Source of the DNA: an archaeon
GTDB lineage: Archaea; Thermoproteota; Nitrososphaeria; Nitrososphaerales; Nitrosopumilaceae
Direction of reading: 5' to 3'
NCBI GenBank assembly: GCA_021824845.1
Contig: JAKAJY010000069.1
Coordinates: 1 to 13,092 of the forward strand
DNA length: 13,092 nucleotides
The notes beneath the pieces were generated by a model. The model saw nothing but the letters and a program-made list of their open reading frames with translations, had not been told where the DNA came from and made no database searches. This document shows, in pieces, positions 6,246 to 12,646 of this stretch. Positions within the stretch are counted from its first letter, which is position 1. The number at the start of each line of letters is the position of its first letter. The position numbers were made by a program, and so were the translations under genes.

Positions 6246-6986
6246 ATGATTCTGATCAAGCTTGGCGGATCTATCATAACAAACAAGGAAAAACCACTCT
6301 CTCCTAGAATCAAAACCATAGATAACATTGCAAAACAGCTAAAAAAGATCTCAGAGCCGTTTGTAATAGTGCATGGCGGCGGATCCTTTGGGCACTATTG
6401 GTCAGTCAAATATGACATGCACACAAAACCAGCAAGATATGATTCACATGGTGTTTCAATAGTAAAAAATTCCATGATACAGCTAAACAAGATAATCTTA
6501 GACAGCCTCACAAAGAACAAGCTAAATCCATACTGCCTTCCACCAACCGACTTTATGTCAGGCAACAAACCAATACCATCCAAGGTCAGAGAAATAAAAA
6601 AAATTGCCGAATCGAACCTAATACCAGTTACGTTTGGGGATGCATTATGGTATGGACAAAAAAAATCCTACATACTCTCTGGCGATAAGATAATGAGTAT
6701 TTTAGCAAAGGCATTGCGCCCAAGACTATCCATATTTGTCCTAAACGTGGACGGATTATACTCGGATCTGAAGACAAAGCATCTCATTAACGATATGAAG
6801 GATGATGAAGTATCAATACGAGACATACCAATGGATGTTACAGGTGGAATGACACGTAAGGTGGAGGAGGCAGCTAGAATCTCAAAGACGGGCCTAAAGG
6901 TGTTTTTTGCAAACGGAAACAAGCCAGAGCGAATCATCAACGCCATACAGAAAAACAGATTCGAGGGAACAATATTTCGAGGCTAG
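6246..6986 (+). CDS. ipk: Isopentenyl phosphate kinase
   Basis: This 246-aa amino-acid-kinase-fold enzyme phosphorylates isopentenyl phosphate to isopentenyl diphosphate, the last step before isomerisation in the archaeal mevalonate route. K5 (IKLGGS) and K14 (ITNKEKP) are followed by H50 in HGGGSFGHY. That His in the SFGH motif binds the substrate phosphate in characterised archaeal IPKs and separates them from related fosfomycin and aspartate kinases. SGDKIM (145-150), NVDGLY (167-172) and GGMTRKV with K205 (200-206) supply the nucleotide site. The ATG at 6246 is preceded by an internal TATA box rather than by an overlapping gene. One base separates its stop from the next ATG. Mevalonate kinase upstream plus this enzyme implies the pathway runs through mevalonate 5-phosphate and isopentenyl phosphate, not through mevalonate diphosphate. 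Confidence 0.94.
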   Translation: MILIKLGGSIITNKEKPLSPRIKTIDNIAKQLKKISEPFVIVHGGGSFGHYWSVKYDMHTKPARYDSHGVSIVKNSMIQLNKIILDSLTKNKLNPYCLPPTDFMSGNKPIPSKVREIKKIAESNLIPVTFGDALWYGQKKSYILSGDKIMSILAKALRPRLSIFVLNVDGLYSDLKTKHLINDMKDDEVSIRDIPMDVTGGMTRKVEEAARISKTGLKVFFANGNKPERIINAIQKNRFEGTIFRG

Positions 6987-6987
6987 C

Positions 6988-7629
6988 ATGGTTGAAGAAT
7001 TTCTAATCCTAGTTGATAGTAATGATATCCCAATAGTTACTGAGGAAAAAGTCAAGTGTCATTTGCCAAACGGCAAGCTGCACAGAGCATTCACCATATT
7101 ATTATTCAACAAGGAAAAAAAACTATTACTCACACGGAGAAGTGAGAGCAAAATGCTTTGGCCTGGAGACTGGGACGGTACGGTTGCAAGCCATCCACGA
7201 AAGACAGAAACCTATGTGTCGTCTGCTGAGCGAAGGCTGCCAGAGGAGATTGGTGCATCATGTAAGCTTGATTATTTGTTCAAATTCGAATATCATGTTC
7301 CATACAAAGATGTTGGATCAGAAAATGAGATCTGCGGCACATTAATCGGACAAGTAGATGATTCATTCCAAATGAAGCTGGTAAAAGATGAAATCAGTGA
7401 GATAAAGTGGGCAGATGAAAAGGAACTCTTCTCAGATATTGAAAAAAATCCACAGACATACTGCCCATGGATGCTAGTGGCGCTATATTTTCTTGAAAAC
7501 ACAGACAAACAGATGATTCAAAAACATAAAGAGATTTTCGATAAATGGATGAATCCAAAATACAAGCAGACTCTGGAAAAATCACTCAAATACCACTTTC
7601 CAACAAACAATTGGAGGCTGCTAAACTAA
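6988..7629 (+). CDS. idi: Type I isopentenyl-diphosphate isomerase-like Nudix protein lacking the catalytic cysteine
   Basis: This 213-aa Nudix-fold protein aligns by eye with E. coli Idi over nearly its whole length, from LHRAF (31-35) to PWM (160-162). Metal ligands are present: H25, H32, H69, E112 and E114 (ENEIC). E87 of the Nudix-like helix (RRLPEEIG), R51, K55 and W161 are also kept. The residue that should be the catalytic cysteine (CGHP in E. coli, CSHP in eukaryotes) is alanine: TVASHP (65-70). The protein is therefore either an isomerase with altered chemistry or a diverged Nudix enzyme. The operon (mvk-ipk-this-GGPP synthase) argues for a role with IPP/DMAPP. The start at ATG 6988 is one base after the ipk stop, with GAGG at 6979-6982. 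A longer in-frame start would overlap ipk by 80 nt without support. Fold is certain, activity is open. Confidence 0.85.
   Translation: MVEEFLILVDSNDIPIVTEEKVKCHLPNGKLHRAFTILLFNKEKKLLLTRRSESKMLWPGDWDGTVASHPRKTETYVSSAERRLPEEIGASCKLDYLFKFEYHVPYKDVGSENEICGTLIGQVDDSFQMKLVKDEISEIKWADEKELFSDIEKNPQTYCPWMLVALYFLENTDKQMIQKHKEIFDKWMNPKYKQTLEKSLKYHFPTNNWRLLN
7613..7617 (+). promoter_or_regulatory. Shine-Dalgarno for the GGPP synthase gene
   Basis: GGAGG lies 11 nt before the ATG at 7629, inside the end of the isomerase-like gene. It decides for this start over the in-frame ATG at 7545, which has no comparable element close by. Confidence 0.6.
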
Positions 7630-8603
7630 TGGTAAAGACCCTCCCAAATACAGCAAAGACGGTAAACCACTATCTAAGATCAAAACTAAATGGAAGGCCT
7701 GATGTTTTGTACAAGGCATCTGCACACCTCATAGTAAATGGCGGCAAACGCCTAAGACCGTATTTAGTGGTAAAGAGCTGTCAAATGCTTGGCGGTTCCA
7801 TAAAGGACGCAATGCCAGCAGCTGCTGCAATAGAGATGGTTCACAATTTTACCTTGGTGCATGATGATATTATGGACAATGACGAGATGCGGCACGGGGT
7901 TCCAACCGTTCACACAAGATTCGGCATGCCTCTTGCAATACTCGCAGGTGATGTCTTGTTCTCAAAGGCATTTGAGATGGTATCCACAGAAAATGTGAAA
8001 AGCATGCAGGTTTCTGCAGGCTTGGTTTCAAGGCTTGCCAAGGCTTGCGTTGATGTCTGTGAGGGGCAGGTACTTGACATCAAGATGGCAGAGAGTAAGA
8101 AAATCCCGACAAAATCAGAATACATCGCCATGATAGAAAAAAAGACATCGGCCCTCTTTGAGGTCTCTTGCGCAATGGGCGCAATATGCGCAAAAAGGAC
8201 ATCAGATGTTGCAAACTTGGCATCATTTGGCAAAAACTTGGGAGTATCATTTCAGATAACAGATGACTACATTGGTGTTTTAGGCGATCCAAAAATTACA
8301 AAAAAACCAGTAGGTAATGATCTGCGTGAGGGTAAAAAGTCCCTGCCAATATTGCTTGCAATTCAAAAGGCAGATCCAAAATCAAGAAAAACAATTCTCA
8401 AAGTGTTTGGAAACCCAAGAGCAACAAAATCAGAGATTGCAAATGCAGTACAGACAATACGAACCCTGGAAATTGAGAAAGATGTAAGAAAAGCAGCACT
8501 AGATTATGCACAGAAGGCAAGGCAATCATTGGCAAAATATTCAGGTCCTGCCAAGTCAGAAATGATTGCGCTTTTGGATTTTGTTGTAACAAGGAGTTTG
8601 TAA
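7629..8603 (+). CDS. idsA: Short-chain polyprenyl diphosphate synthase, probably geranylgeranyl diphosphate synthase
   Basis: This 324-aa all-helical trans-prenyltransferase condenses IPP with allylic diphosphates. GGKRLRP (38-44) binds IPP. The first aspartate-rich motif is HDDIMD (D79, D80, D83), and the second is TDDYIGVLGD (D212, D213). The residue five before the first motif is F74, as in the Sulfolobus GGPP synthase, where a Phe at this site sets C20 length. Geranylgeranyl diphosphate for archaeal ether lipids is therefore the likely product. The start is ATG at 7629, overlapping the isomerase-like stop by one base (TAATG), with GGAGG at 7613-7617 upstream. An earlier in-frame ATG at 7545 would add 28 residues not expected in the family and overlap the previous gene by 85 nt. 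The gltX start follows one base after the stop. Confidence 0.93.
   Translation: MVKTLPNTAKTVNHYLRSKLNGRPDVLYKASAHLIVNGGKRLRPYLVVKSCQMLGGSIKDAMPAAAAIEMVHNFTLVHDDIMDNDEMRHGVPTVHTRFGMPLAILAGDVLFSKAFEMVSTENVKSMQVSAGLVSRLAKACVDVCEGQVLDIKMAESKKIPTKSEYIAMIEKKTSALFEVSCAMGAICAKRTSDVANLASFGKNLGVSFQITDDYIGVLGDPKITKKPVGNDLREGKKSLPILLAIQKADPKSRKTILKVFGNPRATKSEIANAVQTIRTLEIEKDVRKAALDYAQKARQSLAKYSGPAKSEMIALLDFVVTRSL
8591..8596 (+). promoter_or_regulatory. Shine-Dalgarno for gltX
   Basis: AAGGAG ends 8 nt before the TTG start at 8605 and supports that non-ATG start. It lies inside the GGPP synthase coding region, so translation of the pair is probably coupled. Confidence 0.65.
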
Positions 8604-8604
8604 G

Positions 8605-10311
8605 TTGAGTGATGATATCAAAGACAAGATACTAAAAGCAGCACTGCAAAACGCACTAGATCATGGCAAGACCCAAGACAAAATAGTCCTTGGCAAGATT
8701 CTTGGAACAGAGCCAAGTCTGCGAACTCAGGTAAAAGAGATAATGCCGACAATCGTTGATGTAGTAAATTCCGTAAACCAAATGTCTGTAGACCAGATAA
8801 AGCGACAGATTCAGGACAAGTTTCCGGATTTGCTTGCAGAAAAGCCAAAAAAACAGGAAGAGCGAGACGGCCTGCCTCCACTTGAGGGCGCAGAACAAGG
8901 CAAGGTCATAACAAGGTTCCCTCCAGAGCCAAACGGATACCCGCATGTTGGACACGCAAAGGCAGCCATCATAGATGAAGAATATGCCAAGATGTACGGA
9001 GGTAAGTTGATTTTGCGATTTGACGATACAAACCCAGAGGCAGAAAGACTAGAGTATTACGCGGCAATCAAAGTAGGATTAGACTGGCTTGAGGTAAAGT
9101 ATGACCGAGTAAAGAACACCTCAGATGACATCGAGCTTCTTTACAAAAAGTGCCAAGAAATGCTGGATGGGAATCATGCATATGTTTGCACATGTAAACA
9201 AGAAACAATCAGTGCAAACAGACGAGAGATGAAACCATGCAAGTGCAGCATGGGTGAGCAAGAGCAAAACACAGAGCGATGGGAGAAGATGTTCTCAAAG
9301 TTCAAGCAAGGTGACGCAATAGTGAGATTCCGCGGAAATATGAGCTCAGAAAATACGGTAATGCGAGATCCGGTGTTATTTAGGATAATAGAAACAAGGC
9401 ATCCACTTTTGGCAGACAAGTATCGAGTCTGGCCAAGCTATGATTTCGCAGTTGCAATTGAGGACAGCATCGATGGTGTCACTCATGCATTTAGAACCAA
9501 AGAATATGAGCTGAGAAACAAATTGTACTATACAATTTTAGACATTTTAAAAATGAGAAAGCCAAAGGTGATGGAATTCTCAAGGCTCGGGTTTGAGGGA
9601 ATGCCAGTATCAAAGAGAATATTGCGGCCGCTAATTGAAGAGGGCAAGGTGTCTGGATATGACGATCCAAGACTGCCAACACTTGAGGCATTAAAAAGGC
9701 GCGGTGTTAAGCCAGAGGCAATCAGAAAATTTGTCCTATCGTTGGGATTCACAAAGGCAGACACGCTTGCGCCATTTGAGACCCTAGAGTCATTTAATCG
9801 CAAAATAATCGACCCAGAAAGCATTCGATTGCACATGGTCAAAAATCCAGCCTCAATTAAGATAAGAAATCTGCCATCTGGCACCATAACGATGCCAAAC
9901 CACCCAACAAAAGACATGGGAAGGCGTACAATAGAGATTGGTGAGGACTTTTACATCGAGTCAGAAGATATCGAGAAACTAAAGATAGGTGATGCCATTC
10001 GCTTTATGGGTTTAGGTAATGTCAGAATAACAAACCAATCACCGCCAGAAGGACAATACATTGGAGACGAGTTAGGCCATGATATCACCAAGGTGCATTG
10101 GGTGCCACAAAAGAATGCACAAAAAATCAAAATTTTGATTCCAAGTCAGCTCTTCTTTGGAGAGAAATTCAATGAGAACAGTCTTGAGGAGATCAACGTT
10201 TTTACAGAACCGCACTATAATGAGCTAAAAGAGGGAAGGGAAATACAGTTCGTAAGATTCGGATACTGCAGAAAAGATTCAGTGCTGCAAGCAGTTTACA
10301 CGCACAAGTGA
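8605..10311 (+). CDS. gltX: Glutamyl-tRNA synthetase, archaeal type
   Basis: This 568-aa class I synthetase has the archaeal/eukaryotic GluRS architecture. An N-terminal helical region of about 100 residues precedes the catalytic Rossmann fold, which opens with TRFPPEPNGYPHVGHAK (103-119, HVGH as the HIGH motif). FDDTNPE (139-145) binds glutamate. A likely zinc-binding insertion carries C195, C197, C212 and C214. The KMSKS equivalent is PVSKR (334-338). The C-terminal beta-barrel anticodon-binding part follows from about residue 400. Archaea usually lack GlnRS, so this enzyme probably also charges tRNA-Gln with glutamate for GatDE amidation; that is family knowledge, not visible here. The start is TTG at 8605, one base after the GGPP synthase stop, with AAGGAG at 8591-8596 as a strong ribosome-binding site. 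It ends the conserved cluster, and an FAH-family gene follows after 6 nt. Confidence 0.95.
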   Translation: MSDDIKDKILKAALQNALDHGKTQDKIVLGKILGTEPSLRTQVKEIMPTIVDVVNSVNQMSVDQIKRQIQDKFPDLLAEKPKKQEERDGLPPLEGAEQGKVITRFPPEPNGYPHVGHAKAAIIDEEYAKMYGGKLILRFDDTNPEAERLEYYAAIKVGLDWLEVKYDRVKNTSDDIELLYKKCQEMLDGNHAYVCTCKQETISANRREMKPCKCSMGEQEQNTERWEKMFSKFKQGDAIVRFRGNMSSENTVMRDPVLFRIIETRHPLLADKYRVWPSYDFAVAIEDSIDGVTHAFRTKEYELRNKLYYTILDILKMRKPKVMEFSRLGFEGMPVSKRILRPLIEEGKVSGYDDPRLPTLEALKRRGVKPEAIRKFVLSLGFTKADTLAPFETLESFNRKIIDPESIRLHMVKNPASIKIRNLPSGTITMPNHPTKDMGRRTIEIGEDFYIESEDIEKLKIGDAIRFMGLGNVRITNQSPPEGQYIGDELGHDITKVHWVPQKNAQKIKILIPSQLFFGEKFNENSLEEINVFTEPHYNELKEGREIQFVRFGYCRKDSVLQAVYTHK

Positions 10312-10317
10312 GAAAAC

Positions 10318-11181
10318 ATGAAAATTGGGAGATTTTTGATTTCAGGTAAGGAAACCTACGGTTTTATCAAAGATGATCACATAGCAACAAAAGAAGAGAT
10401 CATAACAAAGACAGGAATCCCAATCCCGCCATCAATCAAAGAATTCCTTTTTGATGGATGGTACAATGAAGTGATATCACAAAACCCAAAGCTAGACTAT
10501 TCAGTGAAATTATCAGATGCAAAGATCCTAGCACCAATTCCAAATCCGCCAAAAGTGATTTGCCTTGCGTTTAACTATGTGGATCATGCGAAGGAGCAAA
10601 ACCTCACACCGCCAACAGATCCCGCAATTGTATTAATTCCCAGGACCACATTAAATGGGACAAACTCGGATATTGTCTGCCCTAGCTTTGTAAAGCAGTT
10701 AGACTATGAGGTAGAGCTTGCCATCATAATTGGCGAGGGCTGCAAGAACATTGATGAAAAGGACGCAATGAATACAGTCTTTGGATATATGACATTCAAT
10801 GATGTTTCAGCCAGAGACATCCAAGCACAAGACAAGCAGTTTGGGCGCGCAAAGGGATTTGACACGTTTGCACCATGCGGCCCATGGATTACAACTGCAG
10901 ATGAGATACCAGATCCTCAGAATCTGAAAATGATTACCAGGGTCAATGGTGTTGTGCGCCAAAATTCAAACACTGCCAACATGTTCATAAAAATTCCATC
11001 AATCATATCGAAGCTCAGCAAGGTAATGACATTAGAAAAAGGCGACATCATATCAACAGGCACGCCGGCGGGGGTAATGCTGAACAAACCAGACGCGGTT
11101 TTCCTAAAAGACGGAGACAAAATAGAAATGGAAATCGAGAAAATAGGAAGATTAGAAAACACCGTTAGATTCGTGCAGTAG
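10318..11181 (+). CDS. Fumarylacetoacetate hydrolase (FAH) family protein
   Basis: This 287-aa protein has a short N-terminal lead domain and a complete FAH C-terminal domain. NYVDHAKE (86-93) supplies the family's catalytic-loop His90. DYEVELAIIIG (129-139) gives metal ligands E131 and E133, and NDVSARDIQ (161-169) gives D162. K180-GFDTFAPCGPW (180-190) and GDIISTGTPAG (242-252) line the active site. Members hydrolyse, decarboxylate or tautomerise acylpyruvates and oxaloacetate (FAHD1-like) or act in aromatic ring-cleavage pathways; substrate cannot be assigned from these motifs. Oxaloacetate or acylpyruvate housekeeping is more likely than aromatic catabolism, because no ring-cleavage gene is nearby. 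The start ATG is 6 nt after gltX, so read-through from the cluster is expected. The next gene has its own TATA box. Confidence 0.9.
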   Translation: MKIGRFLISGKETYGFIKDDHIATKEEIITKTGIPIPPSIKEFLFDGWYNEVISQNPKLDYSVKLSDAKILAPIPNPPKVICLAFNYVDHAKEQNLTPPTDPAIVLIPRTTLNGTNSDIVCPSFVKQLDYEVELAIIIGEGCKNIDEKDAMNTVFGYMTFNDVSARDIQAQDKQFGRAKGFDTFAPCGPWITTADEIPDPQNLKMITRVNGVVRQNSNTANMFIKIPSIISKLSKVMTLEKGDIISTGTPAGVMLNKPDAVFLKDGDKIEMEIEKIGRLENTVRFVQ

Positions 11182-11182
11182 A

Positions 11183-11189
11183 TTTTTAA
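11183..11189 (+). promoter_or_regulatory. Putative TATA box for the Rieske gene
   Basis: TTTTTAA lies 24-30 nt before the ATG at 11213, directly after the FAH stop codon. The spacing implies a leaderless transcript. Confidence 0.5.
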
Positions 11190-11212
11190 GAAATATCAAA
11201 ACCTCACATAAT

Positions 11213-11521
11213 ATGGGCAAGATAATTGTCGGTAAGACATCAGAGATTCCCGCGGGTAAAATGCAAAAGGTCTCAGTTGATGGAAGAGAAATCCTAGTTG
11301 CAAACATTGGCGGAAATTATTATGCATGTGATGACACATGCACTCACGCCGGAGCAAGTCTTGCCGAAGGTGTTCTAGAAGGGCAAACAATTACTTGTGG
11401 ATGGCATGGTGCAAAATTCAACTGCATGAGCGGAAAGCTGGAAAAATTTCCAGCCAAGATCAAGGACCTCAAATCATATCGAACCGTAATAGAATCAGAC
11501 AATGTATTTGTGGAATTCTAG
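11213..11521 (+). CDS. Rieske-type [2Fe-2S] ferredoxin
   Basis: This 102-aa single-domain soluble Rieske protein has both cluster-binding boxes: C43-T-H45 in the first and C62-G-W-H65 in the second, 16 residues apart. The surrounding EILVANIGGNYYACDD and GAKFN segments are typical of Rieske ferredoxins and of the ferredoxin-like subunits of oxygenase systems. There is no transmembrane anchor, twin-arginine signal or disulfide-forming cysteine pair of the bc1 type, so it is a cytosolic electron carrier rather than a respiratory subunit. Its redox partners are not encoded nearby. The adjacent FAH gene does not make an aromatic-degradation operon, since the Rieske gene has its own TATA box. A gene-sized spacer with a second promoter follows. 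The family call is secure; the partner is unknown. Confidence 0.93.
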   Translation: MGKIIVGKTSEIPAGKMQKVSVDGREILVANIGGNYYACDDTCTHAGASLAEGVLEGQTITCGWHGAKFNCMSGKLEKFPAKIKDLKSYRTVIESDNVFVEF

Positions 11522-11530
11522 GGTGTAGAC

Positions 11531-11537
11531 TTTAAAA
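11531..11537 (+). promoter_or_regulatory. Putative TATA box for the UPF0147 gene
   Basis: TTTAAAA lies 32-38 nt before the ATG at 11569. This predicts a transcript start near 11559 and a leader of roughly 10 nt, unlike the leaderless neighbours. An ATG at 11558 is followed by TAG after one codon and cannot be used. Confidence 0.5.
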
Positions 11538-11568
11538 CTAGTACCAATAATACAAAAATGAATTAGGC

Positions 11569-11841
11569 ATGGCAGATAAAAAAGCACAAAACCAGAAGTC
11601 ATTTGAATCAGCAATACAGACACTCACCCAAGTTGCTGCAAATCCCACCACGCCAAAGAACATCAAGAAGAACCTTACAGACTTGATTGCCAATCTAAAG
11701 AGTAGTCAGGACTCGGTGTCAGTCAGAGCTGCAAACGCAATTAGTCAGCTGGATGATGTCAGTCAAGACCCAAACATGCCATCATATGTTCGGGTTACAT
11801 TGTGGCAGGCAGTATCCACATTAGAGAGCATAAGGGATTAA
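11569..11841 (+). CDS. UPF0147 family protein, small helical, with internal duplication
   Basis: This 90-aa protein matches the archaeal UPF0147 family, as seen in AISQLDDVSQDPNMPSYVR (57-75) and LWQAVSTLE (78-86). No function is established. The sequence shows two related halves offset by 42 residues: AIQTLTQVAANPTTP (15-29) and AISQLDDVSQDPNMP (57-71) share A, I, L, V, P and P at equivalent places. The match continues as L36/L78, L43/L85 and S45/S87. Each half looks like a helix, a Pro-containing turn and a helix, which suggests a tandem HEAT-like helical hairpin. The protein has no cysteine, signal peptide or membrane segment. The gene has its own promoter and is followed by the methyltransferase after 24 nt. 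An adaptor or stability role is possible but unproven. Confidence 0.88.
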   Translation: MADKKAQNQKSFESAIQTLTQVAANPTTPKNIKKNLTDLIANLKSSQDSVSVRAANAISQLDDVSQDPNMPSYVRVTLWQAVSTLESIRD

Positions 11842-11845
11842 ATTT
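11838..11845 (+). promoter_or_regulatory. Weak TATA-like element before the methyltransferase gene
   Basis: TTAAATTT spans the UPF0147 stop codon and lies 21-28 nt before the GTG at 11866. The position suits a leaderless start, but the motif is weak and read-through from UPF0147 is equally likely. Confidence 0.28.
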
Positions 11846-11865
11846 CTGATTGGTAAATTCCTAGT

Positions 11866-12612
11866 GTGAAAATCGAGGAATACATTTCATCTTTACCAAC
11901 ACCAATAATTTCCGGCCAAGAAGTCGAGCTGCCAGACAATTCACTAAGGGAGATTTTCAGATTTGTAGGTCTTGGAAAAGAAGATGTTTTTTATCACCTT
12001 GGATGCGGAACTGGAAACAGCCTATCAATAGCTGCAAAGGAATTTGGAGCTAAAACAGTTGGAATCGATAATGACAAAAACAAGATCATGCAAGCAGGGC
12101 AACAAAAAGAACCAAATAGAATTCTTCGATACGAAGACATTACAGAGTCAGATCTATCTGATGCAACTGTGATCTTGTTTTGGTTCTCAGATGAGAACAT
12201 AATTCAGAAAATGCTTGAGAAATTCTCAAAACTAAAACCAGAATGCAAAATAATTACGATTTTTGATCCACTCCCAGGAATTATTCCAAATAAGGTAAGA
12301 TTTCCATATCTTTTGCACAAAATACCATTCATTCCAGCAAAGAACCTCAAGGATCAAGTAGTATCAATATTTGAAACAGAGTGCATTGATTTTACCACAG
12401 CATGGGAATATGCCGAAAGATACACAAAGGCAGTAGGCTCGCCAGATGCTGGAAATGATAGATTTTTGACCATACTACAAACCATAATGATTTGGATTAA
12501 TGCAAGAAACTTGGGATTATCATGCACCAAAGAGATACCTGCGCCAGTTAAGGCCTACATTGAGATTTTGGATAACTTCTTTAACATAGAGGTAAAGCAC
12601 TTGATTAAGTAG
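11866..12612 (+). CDS. SAM-dependent methyltransferase domain protein with unassigned C-terminal region
   Basis: This 248-aa protein's first ~135 residues form a class I methyltransferase fold. SAM-binding motif I is VFYHLGCGTGNS (41-52), with acidic D68 in GIDNDKNKI (67-75) after strand 2. D91 follows in the next loop, VILFWFSDE (102-110) occupies the motif IV position, and a KLKPECKII turn follows. The PxPIISGQEV lead-in and single-domain order resemble archaeal lysine methyltransferase (aKMT) and DOT1-like proteins, so a protein substrate is possible. The remaining ~110 residues, including PLPGIIPNKVRFPYLLHKIPF and a helical region around residues 200-217, match no domain I recognise. The start is GTG at 11866, 24 nt after UPF0147. 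The substrate is unknown. Confidence 0.75.
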   Translation: MKIEEYISSLPTPIISGQEVELPDNSLREIFRFVGLGKEDVFYHLGCGTGNSLSIAAKEFGAKTVGIDNDKNKIMQAGQQKEPNRILRYEDITESDLSDATVILFWFSDENIIQKMLEKFSKLKPECKIITIFDPLPGIIPNKVRFPYLLHKIPFIPAKNLKDQVVSIFETECIDFTTAWEYAERYTKAVGSPDAGNDRFLTILQTIMIWINARNLGLSCTKEIPAPVKAYIEILDNFFNIEVKHLIK

Positions 12613-12618
12613 TGATGC

Positions 12619-12626
12619 TTTTATTT
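12619..12626 (+). promoter_or_regulatory. Putative TATA box for the 114-aa gene
   Basis: TTTTATTT lies 21-28 nt before the ATG at 12647. The tract continues as a T-run (to 12628) just past the methyltransferase stop, so it may also terminate that transcript. Confidence 0.45.
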
Positions 12627-12646
12627 TTGTTAGCCTCAAGTATACC

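Noticed and set aside
6907..6987. A longer N-terminus for the isomerase-like protein
   Set aside because: It would lie inside the end of ipk. The added residues are Ser/Thr/Gln-rich with no family match, and ATG 6988 with GAGG upstream is better placed.
7545..7628. A longer N-terminus for GGPP synthase
   Set aside because: It would overlap the isomerase-like gene by 85 nt. The GGAGG at 7613-7617 and the usual protein length support ATG 7629.
10318..11521. An aromatic-degradation operon formed by the FAH and Rieske genes
   Set aside because: The Rieske protein is a lone ferredoxin with its own TATA box, and no oxygenase or ring-cleavage gene is near.
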